DNA of 64,000 nt from Portulaca oleracea (taxonomy: Eukaryota; Streptophyta; Magnoliopsida; Caryophyllales; Portulacaceae), in assembly GCA_029582165.1 (NCBI GenBank), contig CM055874.1:756114-820113 (forward strand), written 5' to 3'. Positions 17,001-29,620 of the stretch are shown in pieces. Under the pieces are notes generated by a model. It saw only the letters and a program-made list of their open reading frames with translations. It was not told the origin of the DNA and searched no databases. How positions within the stretch are numbered: position 1 is the first letter of the stretch; each line of letters opens with the position of its first letter. A program made the position numbers and the translations under genes.

Positions 17001-20000
17001 TTCTGCCACTACCACCACATACACCACTGATCACAAATTCACAATACCACTTCTTGTGCCAGACCAGCCTTTAGGCCCATTTTGTCGTGGTCTTAAGAAA
17101 GAGAGAACTCATTGTGTGGCCCACGCTATCTTCCAAGTTAGAAAACGTTCCACTATTGCAGATGTGGGGCACATGTGAGGTATTTCAAAGATACCTTTGC
17201 TGTCATTTAAAGCAATGGATATAATAATTATCTGCATGCTGAGACAAATATAAAGACTAAACACTTTATACCCTCATTAATAAGTAGCTATGTCTGCATC
17301 ACTTTCTACAGTGTTTTGTTGGCAAAAAGTATGAACTTGTACTCAGAATGCATCATTTAGGATGCTCATTAGAAGAAGTGCACATAAGTAATGTTTATGA
17401 TTTATGAACACTAATCCAAACCAGCGCCATAGCCCATATAGCCTAGAAGGCTAACAACATTACATAATCATGTTACGCACATGCTCATGTTGTCACTCAC
17501 GCATCTGTCCATGAAAGACAGAATAAGGAGGAATGATAATAGTCATAAGGAACTAGTACACTTGACACAGAAAAGGATATTTTATCAGAATATCCAAAGT
17601 AATAAGCATACATCAAAAAAGCAAATTCTTTGTGTTAGGTTTGTTATATCCTTTATAAGCAAGACTCTTTCCCAAACAAGGCAGTTCCCTTTTATTTGCA
17701 GCGTATAAAGGAGTTTGCCACTTGACGGCTCATGCTGAGTCAAGTTTCAGCATATACTATTGATTGTTCTAAGCCATACCCGGCACATTAACCAACTCAT
17801 TATTAGACAACGTTTCACATTGTCTAAGAAGCTTTTGAAGTTTAAAGGTCATCTAAAGACATTAATCAGTTTGAACGCAAAACCAGAGTCTAGCACCCAG
17901 CTCTGACTCTCTGAGGCAACAAACGATTTGGAACCAATGTTACCGAGGATATTGCTACCAAACAACCCAAATAAAAATGTATCAATCAACTTTACAAAAG
18001 TAATACAAAATAAAGAAACAACATAAAACATCATGGAGAGCATGCTTATAATGTTTTCTTAAGAGATGATTCCAACACAGAGACAAAGAGAGTGTGAGAG
18101 AAAAAGGACAAAAACCTGGAAAGAGGGAACTGACGAGGAGATGCAGTATAACCCATTCCATCACTTGTCACAGCTTATAGCTAATTTCAAGCAGCACTTA
18201 AAAATATCTAACTCCAAAATAGCTAATCCTTTTGAACTAGTCTCATGATCCATTCCTGTAACTTTATCCATTCGCACAACAAAGGGCTATAACACAGATG
18301 GAAGGAAATCATTATTGCCTAACATTATTACTGAAGACACCCTGCAGGGGTTAGCCTATGGCAGCTTCATGGAAGCATAGGATTTGAGCTGGAGTGATGA
18401 AAATTAGATGGGCAATGCAGACGTATATTAAGATATAGAAGCATCAGTTAGGAATCAAAGCTGCAGCAAGAGCAGCTCGTGGTCGTAAGATCCTTGAACT
18501 CAATAATATAGGAAGCAGGAGCACCAAACAGAATATGTGCTATGCTAGAGAGACAGTCAAAAGAAAAGAAATCTGACAGCTTATGATTAATGAGTAAGAG
18601 TTGGCAGCCAGATATATGTTACACAGGACAAAGTTAACCACGGAACAAGATTCTAGCAGATACAAGTTTCACTAGCTAAACTCATGAGACGTGCAGAAGG
18701 TAGCTAAACAATATTCTGCTCCCTCGTGAATAGGCAAATACTATGTTGATGAGATCTATGTGGTGTTACCCTGTCTTCAATTGTACTTGGTAGCTTGTGG
18801 CAGTATCAGGGGGCAGCAAGGAAAAATAAATACAGAAACACTTTCATCCTGAATTGAACCAAAAACAGATTTATCCTACACCCACCGGAAACAAACAAAG
18901 CCTAAAGGGAAAGCCTTTATGACCATGAATCATGCAGAAGATAGAGGCTGTGCATTTTTTGAGGAAAAGGGGGCAATTATGAAACAAGAAAGTGTCTTTG
19001 GCAGGAGAGCTTTGCAATCTACAGATATTCTGAAAGAAGTACCACCACATTTGAGAGATATTTAACATCATGGTTTTTCCAATTATCATCCTGCCAAACA
19101 CAGCAACTTATAGGATAGATCCTAAAGACACAGAGAAGATTCAAATGAAACTAAATGATATGCTCATACAAAAAGAGTGAATATGAGCCCTTTGAGTTGA
19201 GTGGTATGTGTGTTTGAAAAGTTCTCTGTCCAAAAATGGTTGATTTGGGGCAAATGACCCATCAAACAACCATTTTGCATGTTAAATAAAAGAGATGTTC
19301 AGTAAAAACAGCTAGCTCACAGAAAGCTCATATAGAGCTTGTTCTTAAAAGCTGATTGTGATGGAAAAGGTGAAGAAAGCATGTGTTGTTGCAAATTATT
19401 AATCCCTCCATTCCATATTATTTGTTTGTTAGTTGACTGTAACAGTCTCCAATGTTACTCTTAGATTGATGATTTCTCATACAATTTTTTATTAACTATT
19501 AAGATAGTATTTTTTGTTACGAATCTAATGGTAGTAATTATATATAATAAGTCATTGTATATATTGAGAAATTTACAGTCAAAATTTTTGAAGTTTGACC
19601 ACACAATTCCCAAATATGGCAAATGATATGGAACAGAGGGAGTACCATTGTTTTGTGTCAGCTGTTTTTCTCTCTTTTTTCCTTTTTCTTTTTAGAAAGA
19701 ATGAACTAACTCACCAGCACATCCAATGAGATCTGTAAGAAGTCAAAGACACCATTTCTATCCCAGAGGTTTTGTTTATAATTAAAATTTAACTAATGAT
19801 TAATGTATGTTAATTTTACACTATCAATAGCACTTTATATGCAATGTAAATTTAATTAATAATGAAGGAAAATTGATAAATAATGACATAACGAAAATGA
19901 TATGAGTCTTGGGGCAAGACTCTTATCAGCACCCAATGACTGAATCCAAATGCAGACAAGTGATAACTGGACCGTGGAGAAGCCAATTTTTTATATTAAA

Positions 20001-23000
20001 ACTAGCTTTACCAAAGCTTTGTCCAAATATAACTAAACCAACCAAGCCACTAATGATGTACTCAAACATCAGCTAACAATTAAAACATTTGCTAATGACT
20101 AACAACTACCAAGCGCCAATTTGCCAAGTAGGCCCATGGTGGTTAACGTGGCTTGTAAAAGACATAAAAGGTATAAAGAGGCCATCTTTATGCAATGTAG
20201 GGCCATCAACAAAACTGGAGTCAACTACAAGCTTTTTATCCCAAGATGACATACTAGGATCCTATTAGGATCAGGGAACCACGACTGAGCACTCCCTTTA
20301 AGTAATTGGATGACTTTTATCAATGAGCAATCAATAATCATGACAATTCATTTTACTACTGACCCAGTATTCTAATGAGACTTAATCGTGTCTCCATGCC
20401 TATAACTGACATTTTTTTGATGATGCATTGGAACAAAATAAATGTGGAGGGAGCTGTACGTCAACTAAAGAATGTGTGCAGATTGCATAAGGCAGAAGAA
20501 TTTGGCTGGACATAGACAACAATTTGAAGATTCACTGGAAAGTTCAACTCTGCCGGATCATGGACAACAATTTGACTAGAAATAAGACTCAACCCATTTT
20601 AATAAATCCCACCTTGCAATTGAAACAAAAGTCTCCGTTAAAAGTAAGCTGTAACTTAATAAGCAGCAGGACTTTTAAAGTCGGTTCTCAAATTACTTCC
20701 TCCATCCCTTTTTATTTGTTCACTTAACTAACTTTTTTCGTCCCATATTATTTGTCGCATTTATATTTTCAATAACAATTTTACTAATTTTACCCTTAAT
20801 AAATGAATTTGAAACCAATAACTTAACAATAATTGAGGGAACTTTTGTTATTTTGTTTCATTTCTACCCAAACTTTTGTGTTGCATTTACTTCCTTCCAA
20901 AGTGATAAATAAAAAGGGACGGAGGGAGTATATATGAAAATAAAATAGGAAAATTGGATTATAATAATCCCATATTTTGCAAATTGGATGGCGATAAATC
21001 CCTACTTTCAGTTTGTATTCTGGTGCTCCAAAAAAAAAAATTGTATTATAGTGGTACCAAATCCACCTCCACATTCTATTTAATTTTTTCATTCCTACCC
21101 CATATTGTTTTTATTTTTTTCGTTCCTGCCCCTAGAAAGGTAATGAATTGTAGTTTCTAAAACATTTTTTAAATTATTTTTTTGAGACTCCGAGTAATTA
21201 TATGATTTTTTAGAAGGAATGAAAGTGAAAAAAATCATAAAAAATAGTAAAAAAAATTGAAACAAATTGGGAGAAACGCCGTAAATTCATTAAAAATCAT
21301 GGTAAAGTGTTATACAAAGTTTTGAATCAAATGCAATACAAAATCTATGATATTGAGGGTATATTCTCGATGATGTCCCACTACAATCCAATTTTTTTTT
21401 TTTTTTTTGGACCACCAGAATACAAACTGAAAGTAGGGATTATCACCATCCAATTTGCAAAATATGGGACTATTATAATCCAATTTTCCAAATAAAATAC
21501 TCCAAATGTGTCATTAAGGTCATCTTGATCTCCTCCAAGTACTACTAAGGACGCTACCACAAATTGTTTCTACTTTCCTGCTCGATTCTGAATTAGTAAG
21601 CAATGGTCTAAAACTACATGGCAATGGCAGAATGATGAGGGCCCACTTGGAGCAGCAAGAGCTATTCCCCATTCATTTGATTTGTTTGGACCATACTTGC
21701 GTGACACCTGGCATGGTACGTCCCTGGTTATTTGCTTCGGAAAGCTTTTTTGTAAGAAAGGCCAAGTACAAAGTTTTCCAAGCCATTCCCATGTTAATTT
21801 TTGCTATATGGAAGAAAAGAAATAGGAGAATCTTTTATGGGGCTGAAATACATATTGAGTGTTTGAAGGATAATTAGATCTACACTTTATTCTTTTTGGA
21901 GGACACTTTTTGGTCCTTTTTTGATGTTATTGATTTTGAAGATACTAGAGAGCCTTTTGTTGGGTTGTAGTTAGATTTTGTTGGATGAGTACTTCTCTTT
22001 ATTTTTGGTTTTGTGGATAACCTATTCTTTTGATAGAAGAACTGGTTATTTTGAATGCTTTTTTTGCATCCTTTCTTCTAATTTCTCCATTTTAATGAAA
22101 TATTCTTTTTATTATGGAAAGGAGCAGCAAGTGCTATTGGTTTAAAATAAAATTACTGCATAAACCCATAAACGTACAGACATAGTGAAATGAAATCAAT
22201 ATATTACATTTGCTTTGTGTGATTCATAGCAAGTCTTACTTGGCCTCTCCTCCCTTTGTTTCTTCTTTCCTAAACTTTTAATCCTCAAGAGGAGTAATCA
22301 GAAAAGAATGTATACAAGGCATGAATTAAAGAACTACAGAACCAAGGTCAAATGATGAAAGGAAGGGAATAGGATGAGGGATAACAAGAATAATTACTAG
22401 GCTTAAACAATAACCCTAGCCTGAATTCCCAGTCCTAACAACGTTGTCCCCACCGTCAAGCTTATTAGTCATCAGCGCCAACGGGTATGCTATATTGCTA
22501 TCTGTAATCCAACAATTCCTCAAGATCCCAGCATGATCCATCTCATCCCTCCCATCCTTAACCTATACCTCAATCCCTATGCCATAAATTAATTTCTCCA
22601 TCCCTGTCGCTAACGAACCACTTCTCCGGCTATAGCAACTAAAAAATCCAAAGAGTCTGCTAACAACCATGCCAATCACTATGTCACTCAGACTGGGTAC
22701 GGGTGTCCAATATGGACAAGGATACAGACGTTAGACTCGGCTATTTTTAAGAAACTTTGCATATTTTCATATTAATTTGACATGTGGGTGTCGTACCCTT
22801 GTCTATGCGTTAAGGGTCCAACATAGACACACAGGCAAGGGAAATTGAAGACTCGGACTAACATCACTGATCACAAGGGTGTACACTATCAGCAACAAGA
22901 AAAGGGCAAGGGAGGACAAAATAGAGGCGGTCTGGAAGGCAAAGGGAGCAAAAGCGAATAATTGGCAAGCTCCAGGCCAATTTCTTACAATAGCATCCTT

Positions 23001-24115
23001 TTTTCCTAGTCTTTATTCTAATCATTAAACAATACACATAAATGATACAGCAAAATTAAAACGGAAGAGCTAGGAAAATATTTCTGAGAGGATTTTCAAT
23101 TACTTCAGCAAACAATTTCAATGTTCCATCAAAGACGCTTCTACTTAATCAATATAGGATAAACTATAGTAGTATTAAGCAATTGTTTTTCAAGAGAGCT
23201 CTTAGCTAGAAATATTGATATCATGACTCTTTCTAGTTCTATTCCATGATGAAGTTATAATCAGACCATCAATTGGAAACTCAAAATTACAGGCCCCTTT
23301 TCAAAAGGTTTCCACTAGATCTTATCACTTCATCTTTCACTTGAAACAGTACCACACTCTATCAATTCTTTTAGTTCCCTCGCCTCTCCTCGCGAATGAT
23401 ATTTCACAAACATCCCCTTTCATGTTACATAAGACAATTTCACAGAAGAGATGCAAACCAATGATAAAATAAAAGAAAAATTCAGCAACTTTTATATAGT
23501 ACTCTCTCCATCCCAAAACTATAGTCCACCATAAAATTAAGAACCACCTTTTTGCGAGACATAAATAACGCTCCTAAATCAAAGATGGACTATACTTTGG
23601 GACAGAGGGAGTAATACGGAACAAAATCACAATAAATACTTGTCATTAGCCAAGGCAGTTAAAAATTTAAAGGGACATAACATAAGGAGATACGACTTAA
23701 ATCAAATTAATCATGTTCTAATCAGACCAATTATTATGGATTTCAGAGAGGACAACACACCTTCATAGCTGCAGTTCCTCAGTAATGCACTGACTACATG
23801 ACGCGTCGAGTCATCGTTTTCGACAAGCAAAACTTTGAGAGATCTAAGAGGGAGAAACTTCTCCCATCTAACCACAGGTTGGGGTTGCGGCTGTGTTTGA
23901 GGCCTATGGATCTCAATTTGGGGCTGAACCGAGTCTGCAGCGCCCCGGTCCTTATCATCTTGAATCGGCTCGATGATTTTCAATTCATCTTCCTCAGATA
24001 CACCTTGTCCTTGACCTAAACCCCTATCTCTTGCCTCTCTCTCATCTTCACCATTGATATCAATGCTTAGATGTTCTGCAGAGCCCTTGGTACCACCACG
24101 AACATTTTCACTCAT
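11099..24115 (-). CDS. PRR7: Pseudo-response regulator of the PRR7/PRR37 clade (circadian clock)
   Basis: Seven coding exons on the minus strand: 23761-24115, 16271-16432, 15989-16122, 15380-15574, 13128-13738, 12023-12812 and 11099-11203. They total 2352 nt, or 783 residues, with consistent phases. The receiver-like domain spans about residues 91-215: [14 protein letters not shown], then LVLTEVVMP with Glu145 in place of the phospho-acceptor Asp (the PRR hallmark), and [10 protein letters not shown] with Lys197. The CCT domain starts near residue 729 ([20 protein letters not shown]) and continues in the last exon with [20 protein letters not shown]. The middle is disordered, rich in Ser and Asn, with a His-rich run near 608-625 and Gly-Ser repeats near 705-722. 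PRR7-type proteins are nuclear repressors of morning clock genes and affect flowering time. The start is the Met before SENVRGG; an in-frame Met six codons upstream (24133) is possible. Intron 1 is 7.3 kb. The PRR7 versus PRR3 label rests on motif similarity only. Confidence 0.93.
12940..13112 (+). mobile_element. tRNA-related SINE-like fragment in PRR intron 5
   Basis: A possible pol III A box (GGTCAAGTGGTT) is followed about 40 bp on by a B box-like motif within CTCAAGTTCGAATCTTG. This is the arrangement of plant tRNA-derived SINEs. It sits between PRR exons 5 and 6, antisense to the gene. No clear target-site duplication was found, so the boundaries are approximate. Confidence 0.5.
14924..14956. 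repeat. Poly-C run followed by CA microsatellite in PRR intron 4
   Basis: Seventeen C residues at 14924-14940 are followed by an (AC)n stretch. Confidence 0.9.
19402..19642. mobile_element. Stowaway-type MITE in PRR intron 1
   Basis: The 241-bp element begins ATCCCTCCATTCCATATTA and ends GGAACAGAGGGAG, with TA on both flanks. Its interior resembles the copies at 7757 and 54224. Confidence 0.8.
20696..20928. mobile_element. Stowaway-like MITE in PRR intron 1
   Basis: It begins CTTCCTCCATCCCTTTTTAT and ends with the inverse pattern AAAAAGGGACGGAGGGAG. TA flanks both sides. It lies 19 bp from the Mutator-like element that follows. Confidence 0.8.
20948..21489. mobile_element. Non-autonomous Mutator-like element, 542 bp, in PRR intron 1
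   Basis: The inverted arms are about 110 bp, starting GGAAAATTGGATTATAATA on the left with the inverse on the right, ending CCAATTTTCC. The exact 10-bp direct repeat AAATAAAATA flanks it at 20938-20947 and 21490-21499. There is no coding capacity. Long TIRs and a 10-bp duplication support the Mutator superfamily. Confidence 0.85.
21667..22120 (+). mobile_element. 5'-truncated LINE (L1-type) 3' fragment in PRR intron 1
   Basis: An open frame at the start (about 21667-21877) ends with [17 protein letters not shown], resembling the C-terminal tail after the reverse transcriptase of plant L1-type LINEs. A T-rich 3' region follows. An 18-bp direct repeat starting GGAGCAGCAAG, with one mismatch, flanks it at 21649-21666 and 22121-22138 and looks like a target-site duplication. 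The fragment is antisense to the PRR gene. Confidence 0.7.
23502..23611. mobile_element. Short Stowaway-like hairpin MITE, 110 bp, in PRR intron 1
   Basis: The left arm CTCTCTCCATCCCAAAACTA is matched by the right arm ending TTTGGGACAGAGGGAG, and TA flanks both ends. The arms would pair over much of the element. Confidence 0.8.
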
Positions 24116-25400
24116 CTGAACAACCCTCAGCAACTCGATTCAAATTGGCGAAATAGTATGAATACAACAGAAAAATCTGATTGAGAAATAACCCCCATGT
24201 ATCTTTTAGACAACCTGCACATCTTCAAAAGGAACTCCCTTACCACAAGCTCAAAATCTTCTCTATCCCTACATATTCCAATCAAAAGATCAAATTCTAC
24301 ATCAGTTATTCAGGATAATCATATCAAACTAACCAATAAATCAAACAAAGATACCCATTCATACATTCGAAATCACAACTTTCAGCAACTAAATCAAACC
24401 TAACTAAGATCACGAACAACATCTATCACCAGAAAACGAAGTGCAACCCCCAATTTTTGGTCTACAAGCAACACAATCGATCAAAACCCCTCAGTTGATG
24501 CTCAATTTCATCCAAAAACATACCAAACAAGTTCGACCATCAAGATGAAAACAGAGAAAATCAATTGAATCACCATTGCATCAAATTACCAACAAAAACT
24601 CAAGGAAAAGAGCAGAAATCAAGCAACACCGACTAACAAAGCGAAATCCAGAGACAGAAACAAAAGCTGTAAACACCTACCATCATCTAAACACCATTGC
24701 TGAGCAGCTTCGCAGCAGCAAAACGACCTCAAAATCTCCCAATCTCAAATCAACAAACGGATAACACAAACCACCACAAAACGATATCGAAATCAATTCA
24801 CACAAAAAACTTCCCAACAACTTCAATTTCGAGATTCAGGAGGCCAAATTAGGGTTCTCGAAGTATACAATTAGGGATTCCAAAGGATAGTTCTCCTGCT
24901 TCTACTACTTGTTCTTCCCTCTTTTTTTAATTGTTTTTTTTCTTTTCCTTTTACTGGAAGAAGAAATCGGGGGAAAATACCGCTAAGGTAAGTTAAAGAG
25001 GCAATTTCCTGAATTAAATAATAGGAGGAGGGAGACGATGACGTGGAGGAGAGAGACACGTAGGATGACACGTATGAAGATTTGGGTGACATGGAGAGAG
25101 AGATCTAAACCTGGGCTCAGAGTAACTTAACCCGGATCTGAAATGATCTCGGTGGATCCGATTCGGGACACGTGGATCATTCTGGGCGCAGTTAAAGGTT
25201 TCTTCGGATTTTAATAAAGTTTAACCAATCAGCTCTTTTTTCATGGAATGACGAGTTTGCCCTTCGTTTCGCTGCCTAATTTCAGCCTAACTTCCACGTC
25301 AGCAAGAAAAAATCTAGCAGCTTGCATATATTAATATTTTCGGCGCATTTTCAATTTTTTTTGGCTTTTTTGGGGGTTGTTTGGAGTTTACTTGCTCCAG
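24116..25400. other. 5' leader and promoter region of the PRR gene
   Basis: There is no coding sequence beyond short chance frames. The transcript leader is expected in roughly the first 800 bp. A G-box (CACGTG) lies at 25169-25174, with further ACGT cores near 25040-25070 and 25295. Confidence 0.5.
25169..25174. promoter_or_regulatory. G-box CACGTG upstream of the PRR gene
   Basis: A perfect palindromic G-box lies about 1.05 kb upstream of the PRR start codon. bHLH/bZIP factors, including light-signalling PIFs, bind this motif, and PRR genes are light- and clock-regulated. That this copy is functional is inference; no evening element was noticed nearby. Confidence 0.4.
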
Positions 25401-25645
25401 TTTTATATTAATTGTTAATTTTTAAAATTGAGTAGTGAAATTTTAAAAATTTTGATTATAAATTTCTCAATATATATATAATGAGGTATTACATAAAATT
25501 ACTATTATTAGATTCGTAACGAAAAATATTATCATAAAAGTATAATAATATCATTATTAATAATATATTATGTAAAAAATTATCAATAAAAAAATGACAA
25601 TGCAGACTGTGAAAATTAAAATTATGACAATTAATACTGAAAAAA
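25393..25645. mobile_element. Degenerate Stowaway-related element
   Basis: The interior (ATATTAATTGTTAATTTTT on the left, GACAATTAATACTG on the right) matches other Stowaway copies in the window. The ends have decayed, so limits are approximate and no clear TA duplication remains. Confidence 0.4.
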
Positions 25646-26405
25646 TTGCAGCCAATTATTTTATCCTATCCAAAATGTTTTTTTTTTTTTTTGAATGTCT
25701 GAAACTAGAATTCTCATAGGACAACTTTACTAAACAAATCTGTCAAAAAATTTATATTGTTGTGAAAAATTTAGGAAGTTTGACCTTTTTTTCCACCAAG
25801 TTAGTTTCAAGATAGGGATTGAATAGAAGACAAAACAGGAAAAGACCTTATACTGTAAGAAGTATTTTCCATTAAAAATAATATTTCACACTAATAATAC
25901 GAACTTGAGCATATATATTAATAAAAAAATATTTGTTGCTTTGTTATTTTTATATTTATTGTAAAAAAGATGTTCAAATTATCAACTATATAAGAATGTT
26001 TACAACCTCATATATCTTAACAACAAATTTAAACTATTTTGTGAGAATTCGTGTCACAAATATATAGGTTATTAGTTCATGCATGTAATATGCATTTAAA
26101 TATTAAAAAAATATAGTGGTGATCTCCTATTGTCCCTAAAAATCAAAGTCTCACAAATAAAACTACATGAGACTTATCCAATGTCAATCAAACAAAGTTT
26201 GTTAAAACATAAATCAATTCTATAAAATTTATAGGTTGATATGTTTTCTATTGGATTAGAGAAAGCAACAAAGTACCAAAAACAATACTCAAATTCCAAC
26301 TATATTAATAAATCAATTTTATCATAATTGAAATACCCAAACCTGGGCCAGGGCATTTTACAAGTTCCAAAAGTTTAAATTAGAGAAAACTAAAGCACCC
26401 TAATA

Positions 26406-26640
26406 CTACCTCTGTTTTGTTTTATTTGTCGTTTAAGAAATTGTGACAAAAACTTTGACTGTTAATATCTTAATTTGTATAATAATTCATCTTACAAAAT
26501 TGATATCATTAGATTTGTAATGAAAAATATTGTTTAAAAAGTATAATATTATATTTTTTATAAATATTTTATATTAAAAAGTTTTTATTAAAGATTGACA
26601 CTGAAAACTGTAAATGTCAGATAAAAAAGAACGGACGGAT
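26406..26640. mobile_element. Stowaway-like MITE
   Basis: It starts CTACCTCTGTTTTG, ends ACGGACGGAT and has TA on both sides. The AT-rich interior resembles the neighbouring copy. Confidence 0.6.
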
Positions 26641-26683
26641 TATTACATTAAAGCAACTAAAAGTTGTACAACGAAAAAAAATA

Positions 26684-26952
26684 TGCCCCCTCCATTTTTT
26701 TATAATAGTGGTTTCAAAAAAAGTTATCTTCTAGACTTTCATGTTAAGAAATTTTATTGTTAATTTCTTAATTCATATAATATTTTATAATAAATGTTCA
26801 TAATATCAAATTAATGTCATTACAATCATAATAAAAAAATATTATCAGAAAAATATAACATTATATTTTTTATAAAAAATATTATGTAAAGAATTATTGA
26901 TTAAAACTGAATTTTAAAAATATAAAAATCAGTGATAAAAAAATAGAGAGAG
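26684..26952. mobile_element. Stowaway-like MITE
   Basis: The left end is TGCCCCCTCCATTTTTTTAT and the right end AAAAAATAGAGAGAG, flanked by TA. The ends are diverged. Confidence 0.55.
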
Positions 26953-27261
26953 TATCATAATTTAATGTCAAACGATCATGATATCAGTTGCATTTTTAAC
27001 AATAACCAAACATTGGATAAAAGTTGACAACAACATCTTCCATGGTGTCTATAATTGACATTTCACTAATTAGAGCATTATTGATTCAACTCAAACGATC
27101 CATTTTACTATTTATTAAAAAAAAAAAACATTACAACAAAAGAAAAGAAAAACTGTCTTCTTCTAGCCACTCCCCCTTTTTCTTCTTCTCAACTTTTTTA
27201 GGGCCTTTTCACAACTTTATGTGTGTTATAAGTATTGTTATAGTACGGAGATGAAAATTAC

Positions 27262-27371
27262 CATTAATATGCAAAAATTAATATTTAAGATGTCTTTATT
27301 AATCATATCAAATAATCATTAATATGCAAAAATTAACATTTAAAAGCATTTATTAACAATATCAAATAATC
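27262..27371. repeat. 55-bp tandem duplication
   Basis: Two adjacent copies start CATTAATATGCAAAAATTAA / ...TTAAC at 27262 and 27317, with a few substitutions between them. Confidence 0.8.
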
Positions 27372-29010
27372 ACCGTGTCAAATTTTGAAAATCATAATGA
27401 AAGTACATATGCTAACAATATTGAATCCGATTCATTATTATTATAGAATAATTGACCAAATTAAGGCCATATATATTAGATAATGGTAGAACAACCTTAT
27501 GATACTGAAAAATTGTAACACCCGACCTTAACCAATTGCCATTCTCACTAGTATATCATTGTACGTGTATTATCAATTCTTCACATTTTATTGCCAATAT
27601 ATGCTTTTATGCCATTTGTTATGGCCCATTTTTCGATTTTATGTGTTTTATTTATGTATTATTTGTAAACTAAATGATGGTAAAAAGTTATATTCATGAT
27701 GAATGGAGGTGAGGCAACATAGCCTAATTATAAGTCAACTTAAACTCAAATAATAGTAAAAGTTATGTTTTTCTAAAAGTTTGTCTAATTGTCACTTTTT
27801 AACTCAAAAATTACACAGGATATAACAAAAGAGATTACCACTATTAGTTAATGGTTTATTCAAAATAAATTTATATTGTTTTCTCTTAAAAGCAATCAAT
27901 AACAAATTCTACAAGTTGTAGTAAGGGCAAGTATCAAATTATCTAAGACAATTACAATTCATTGATCACCTCACAATATTCAAAGATGAAACTTTTAGTT
28001 CTTACTTCTATAATTTTAATAAAGAATTTGAAAGATAAAGATTATAACTTCTTATTTTTATATAATCGCACCCTTTATCGATTTTGAAAATTAATTTCGT
28101 AAAATATTTTTGTTCATAAGTGATAAGTATACAATGATAAACTACTATCAATTTTAATAACTTACCTTTGCCTTTTCCATTCACAATCTAAATGAGGTTC
28201 TTTATTGGGTTTTTTTTTTTTTAAATTGATCACAAAATGCACATAAATGTGGCTAGAAAGTCACTTCTATATTCCTCTAAAACTTTTGATTCTCCATACA
28301 TAAAAGGAAGCAAATTAATTGGTGTTGCTGATAAAAAATTTTTAAAGAAAAACTTTTTTAAATTAAGAAGGTATGATTAAATGAAACTATGACAATAAGA
28401 TATATTTTAATTTATTCAAAACCATTTCAACAAGAGTAATATTTATTAAAATATAGCTATATAAAAATAACATTTTATTTGGGATGTTGTTGGGAACACT
28501 TCTACTCATCTTTATACTTTTCAATTCCATATAGCAAAATAGAGCACATGTAAACTTTTTGATCTTACATGATCCACTATAATTATATCTTTTTTTCTCA
28601 CATCAACCACTAAGGAAAATAAAATGTGGTTGGAAAGGATTTATGTTCACTTTTCATCACAAATTTTAATTCTCAAGGAATAACTATAAGTTCAAATTAG
28701 TGTCACTCACAAAATAGGCATGACCATTTTGATTTTTAGGGCAATAAACTTTATAAAAAATACCATCATATAACTTACAAAAATGAAAATATTTAACTTA
28801 TTGAAAACCATCTCAACAAATGCTAAATTAAGATTAGTAAATTTTTCTAAAGAAACAAAATGAGTGGTTATCTCACAAATAAAATCTGACCATAAAGCTT
28901 CGAAATTTCAACTCAAAATCGCCTAAAAAGTACTTTCCCAAATTGATATGGCTATATTCATACATGGAAATAAAAGAAGTGGTCTCGTGGTCTCGCGCGC
29001 CCCAACACAT

Positions 29011-29620
29011 CGAATCCACAAAACTTTTAAATTTTGATAGATAAAAAAGAAAAAAAACAATAGATTTGACAAAATTGACCCGAGACTCAAACTGAAAATT
29101 AACCAACTGAAACGAATGGATGATCCAATTTTGACCGGAAACCGATTCGGGCTGCAACCCTAAAAGTGACCCGAACATAGCGAATCCACAAGACTTTTAA
29201 ATTTTGATAGATAGAAAAAAGAAAAAACAAAACAATTGACCTGGCAAAATTAACATGAAACCCGAATGGATGATCCGATCTTGACTCGAATCTAAAAAAA
29301 CCCTGCCCAGGAACTGATCCAGGTTGTAACCCAAAAAGTGACCCAATTAAGTTCCACACTCAAATGAACACGAATCAAACCAGAAACCATTCCACAAGAA
29401 CCTCACTCGAACAAACCCGAACTGAAAAACGAGCTCGCACCCAAGTTGTCACATGAATGGATGATCCGATCTTGACTCGAAACCAATTCAGACCGCAACC
29501 CGAAAAGTGACCCGATTAAGATCTGAACCTAAATAGCACCAAAATCAAATCAGAACCCATTGTACAAGAACCTCGTCCGAACCAAGCATCAACCGATCCG
29601 AACCCAAACCGATTCACCTA
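29011..29620. repeat. Degenerate tandem array, units about 150-190 bp
   Basis: GAATGGATGATCC recurs at 29114, 29264 and 29455. CGAATCCACAA followed by ACTTTTAAATTTTGATAG recurs at 29011 and 29181. AAGTGACCCGA/AAGTGACCCAA recurs between them. The array is richer in C and G than its surroundings. It is not coding. Confidence 0.7.

Noticed and set aside
22685..22840. Inverted, CpG-containing sequence in PRR intron 1 resembling a dispersed repeat
   Set aside because: Pairing is patchy and no ends or duplications could be defined.
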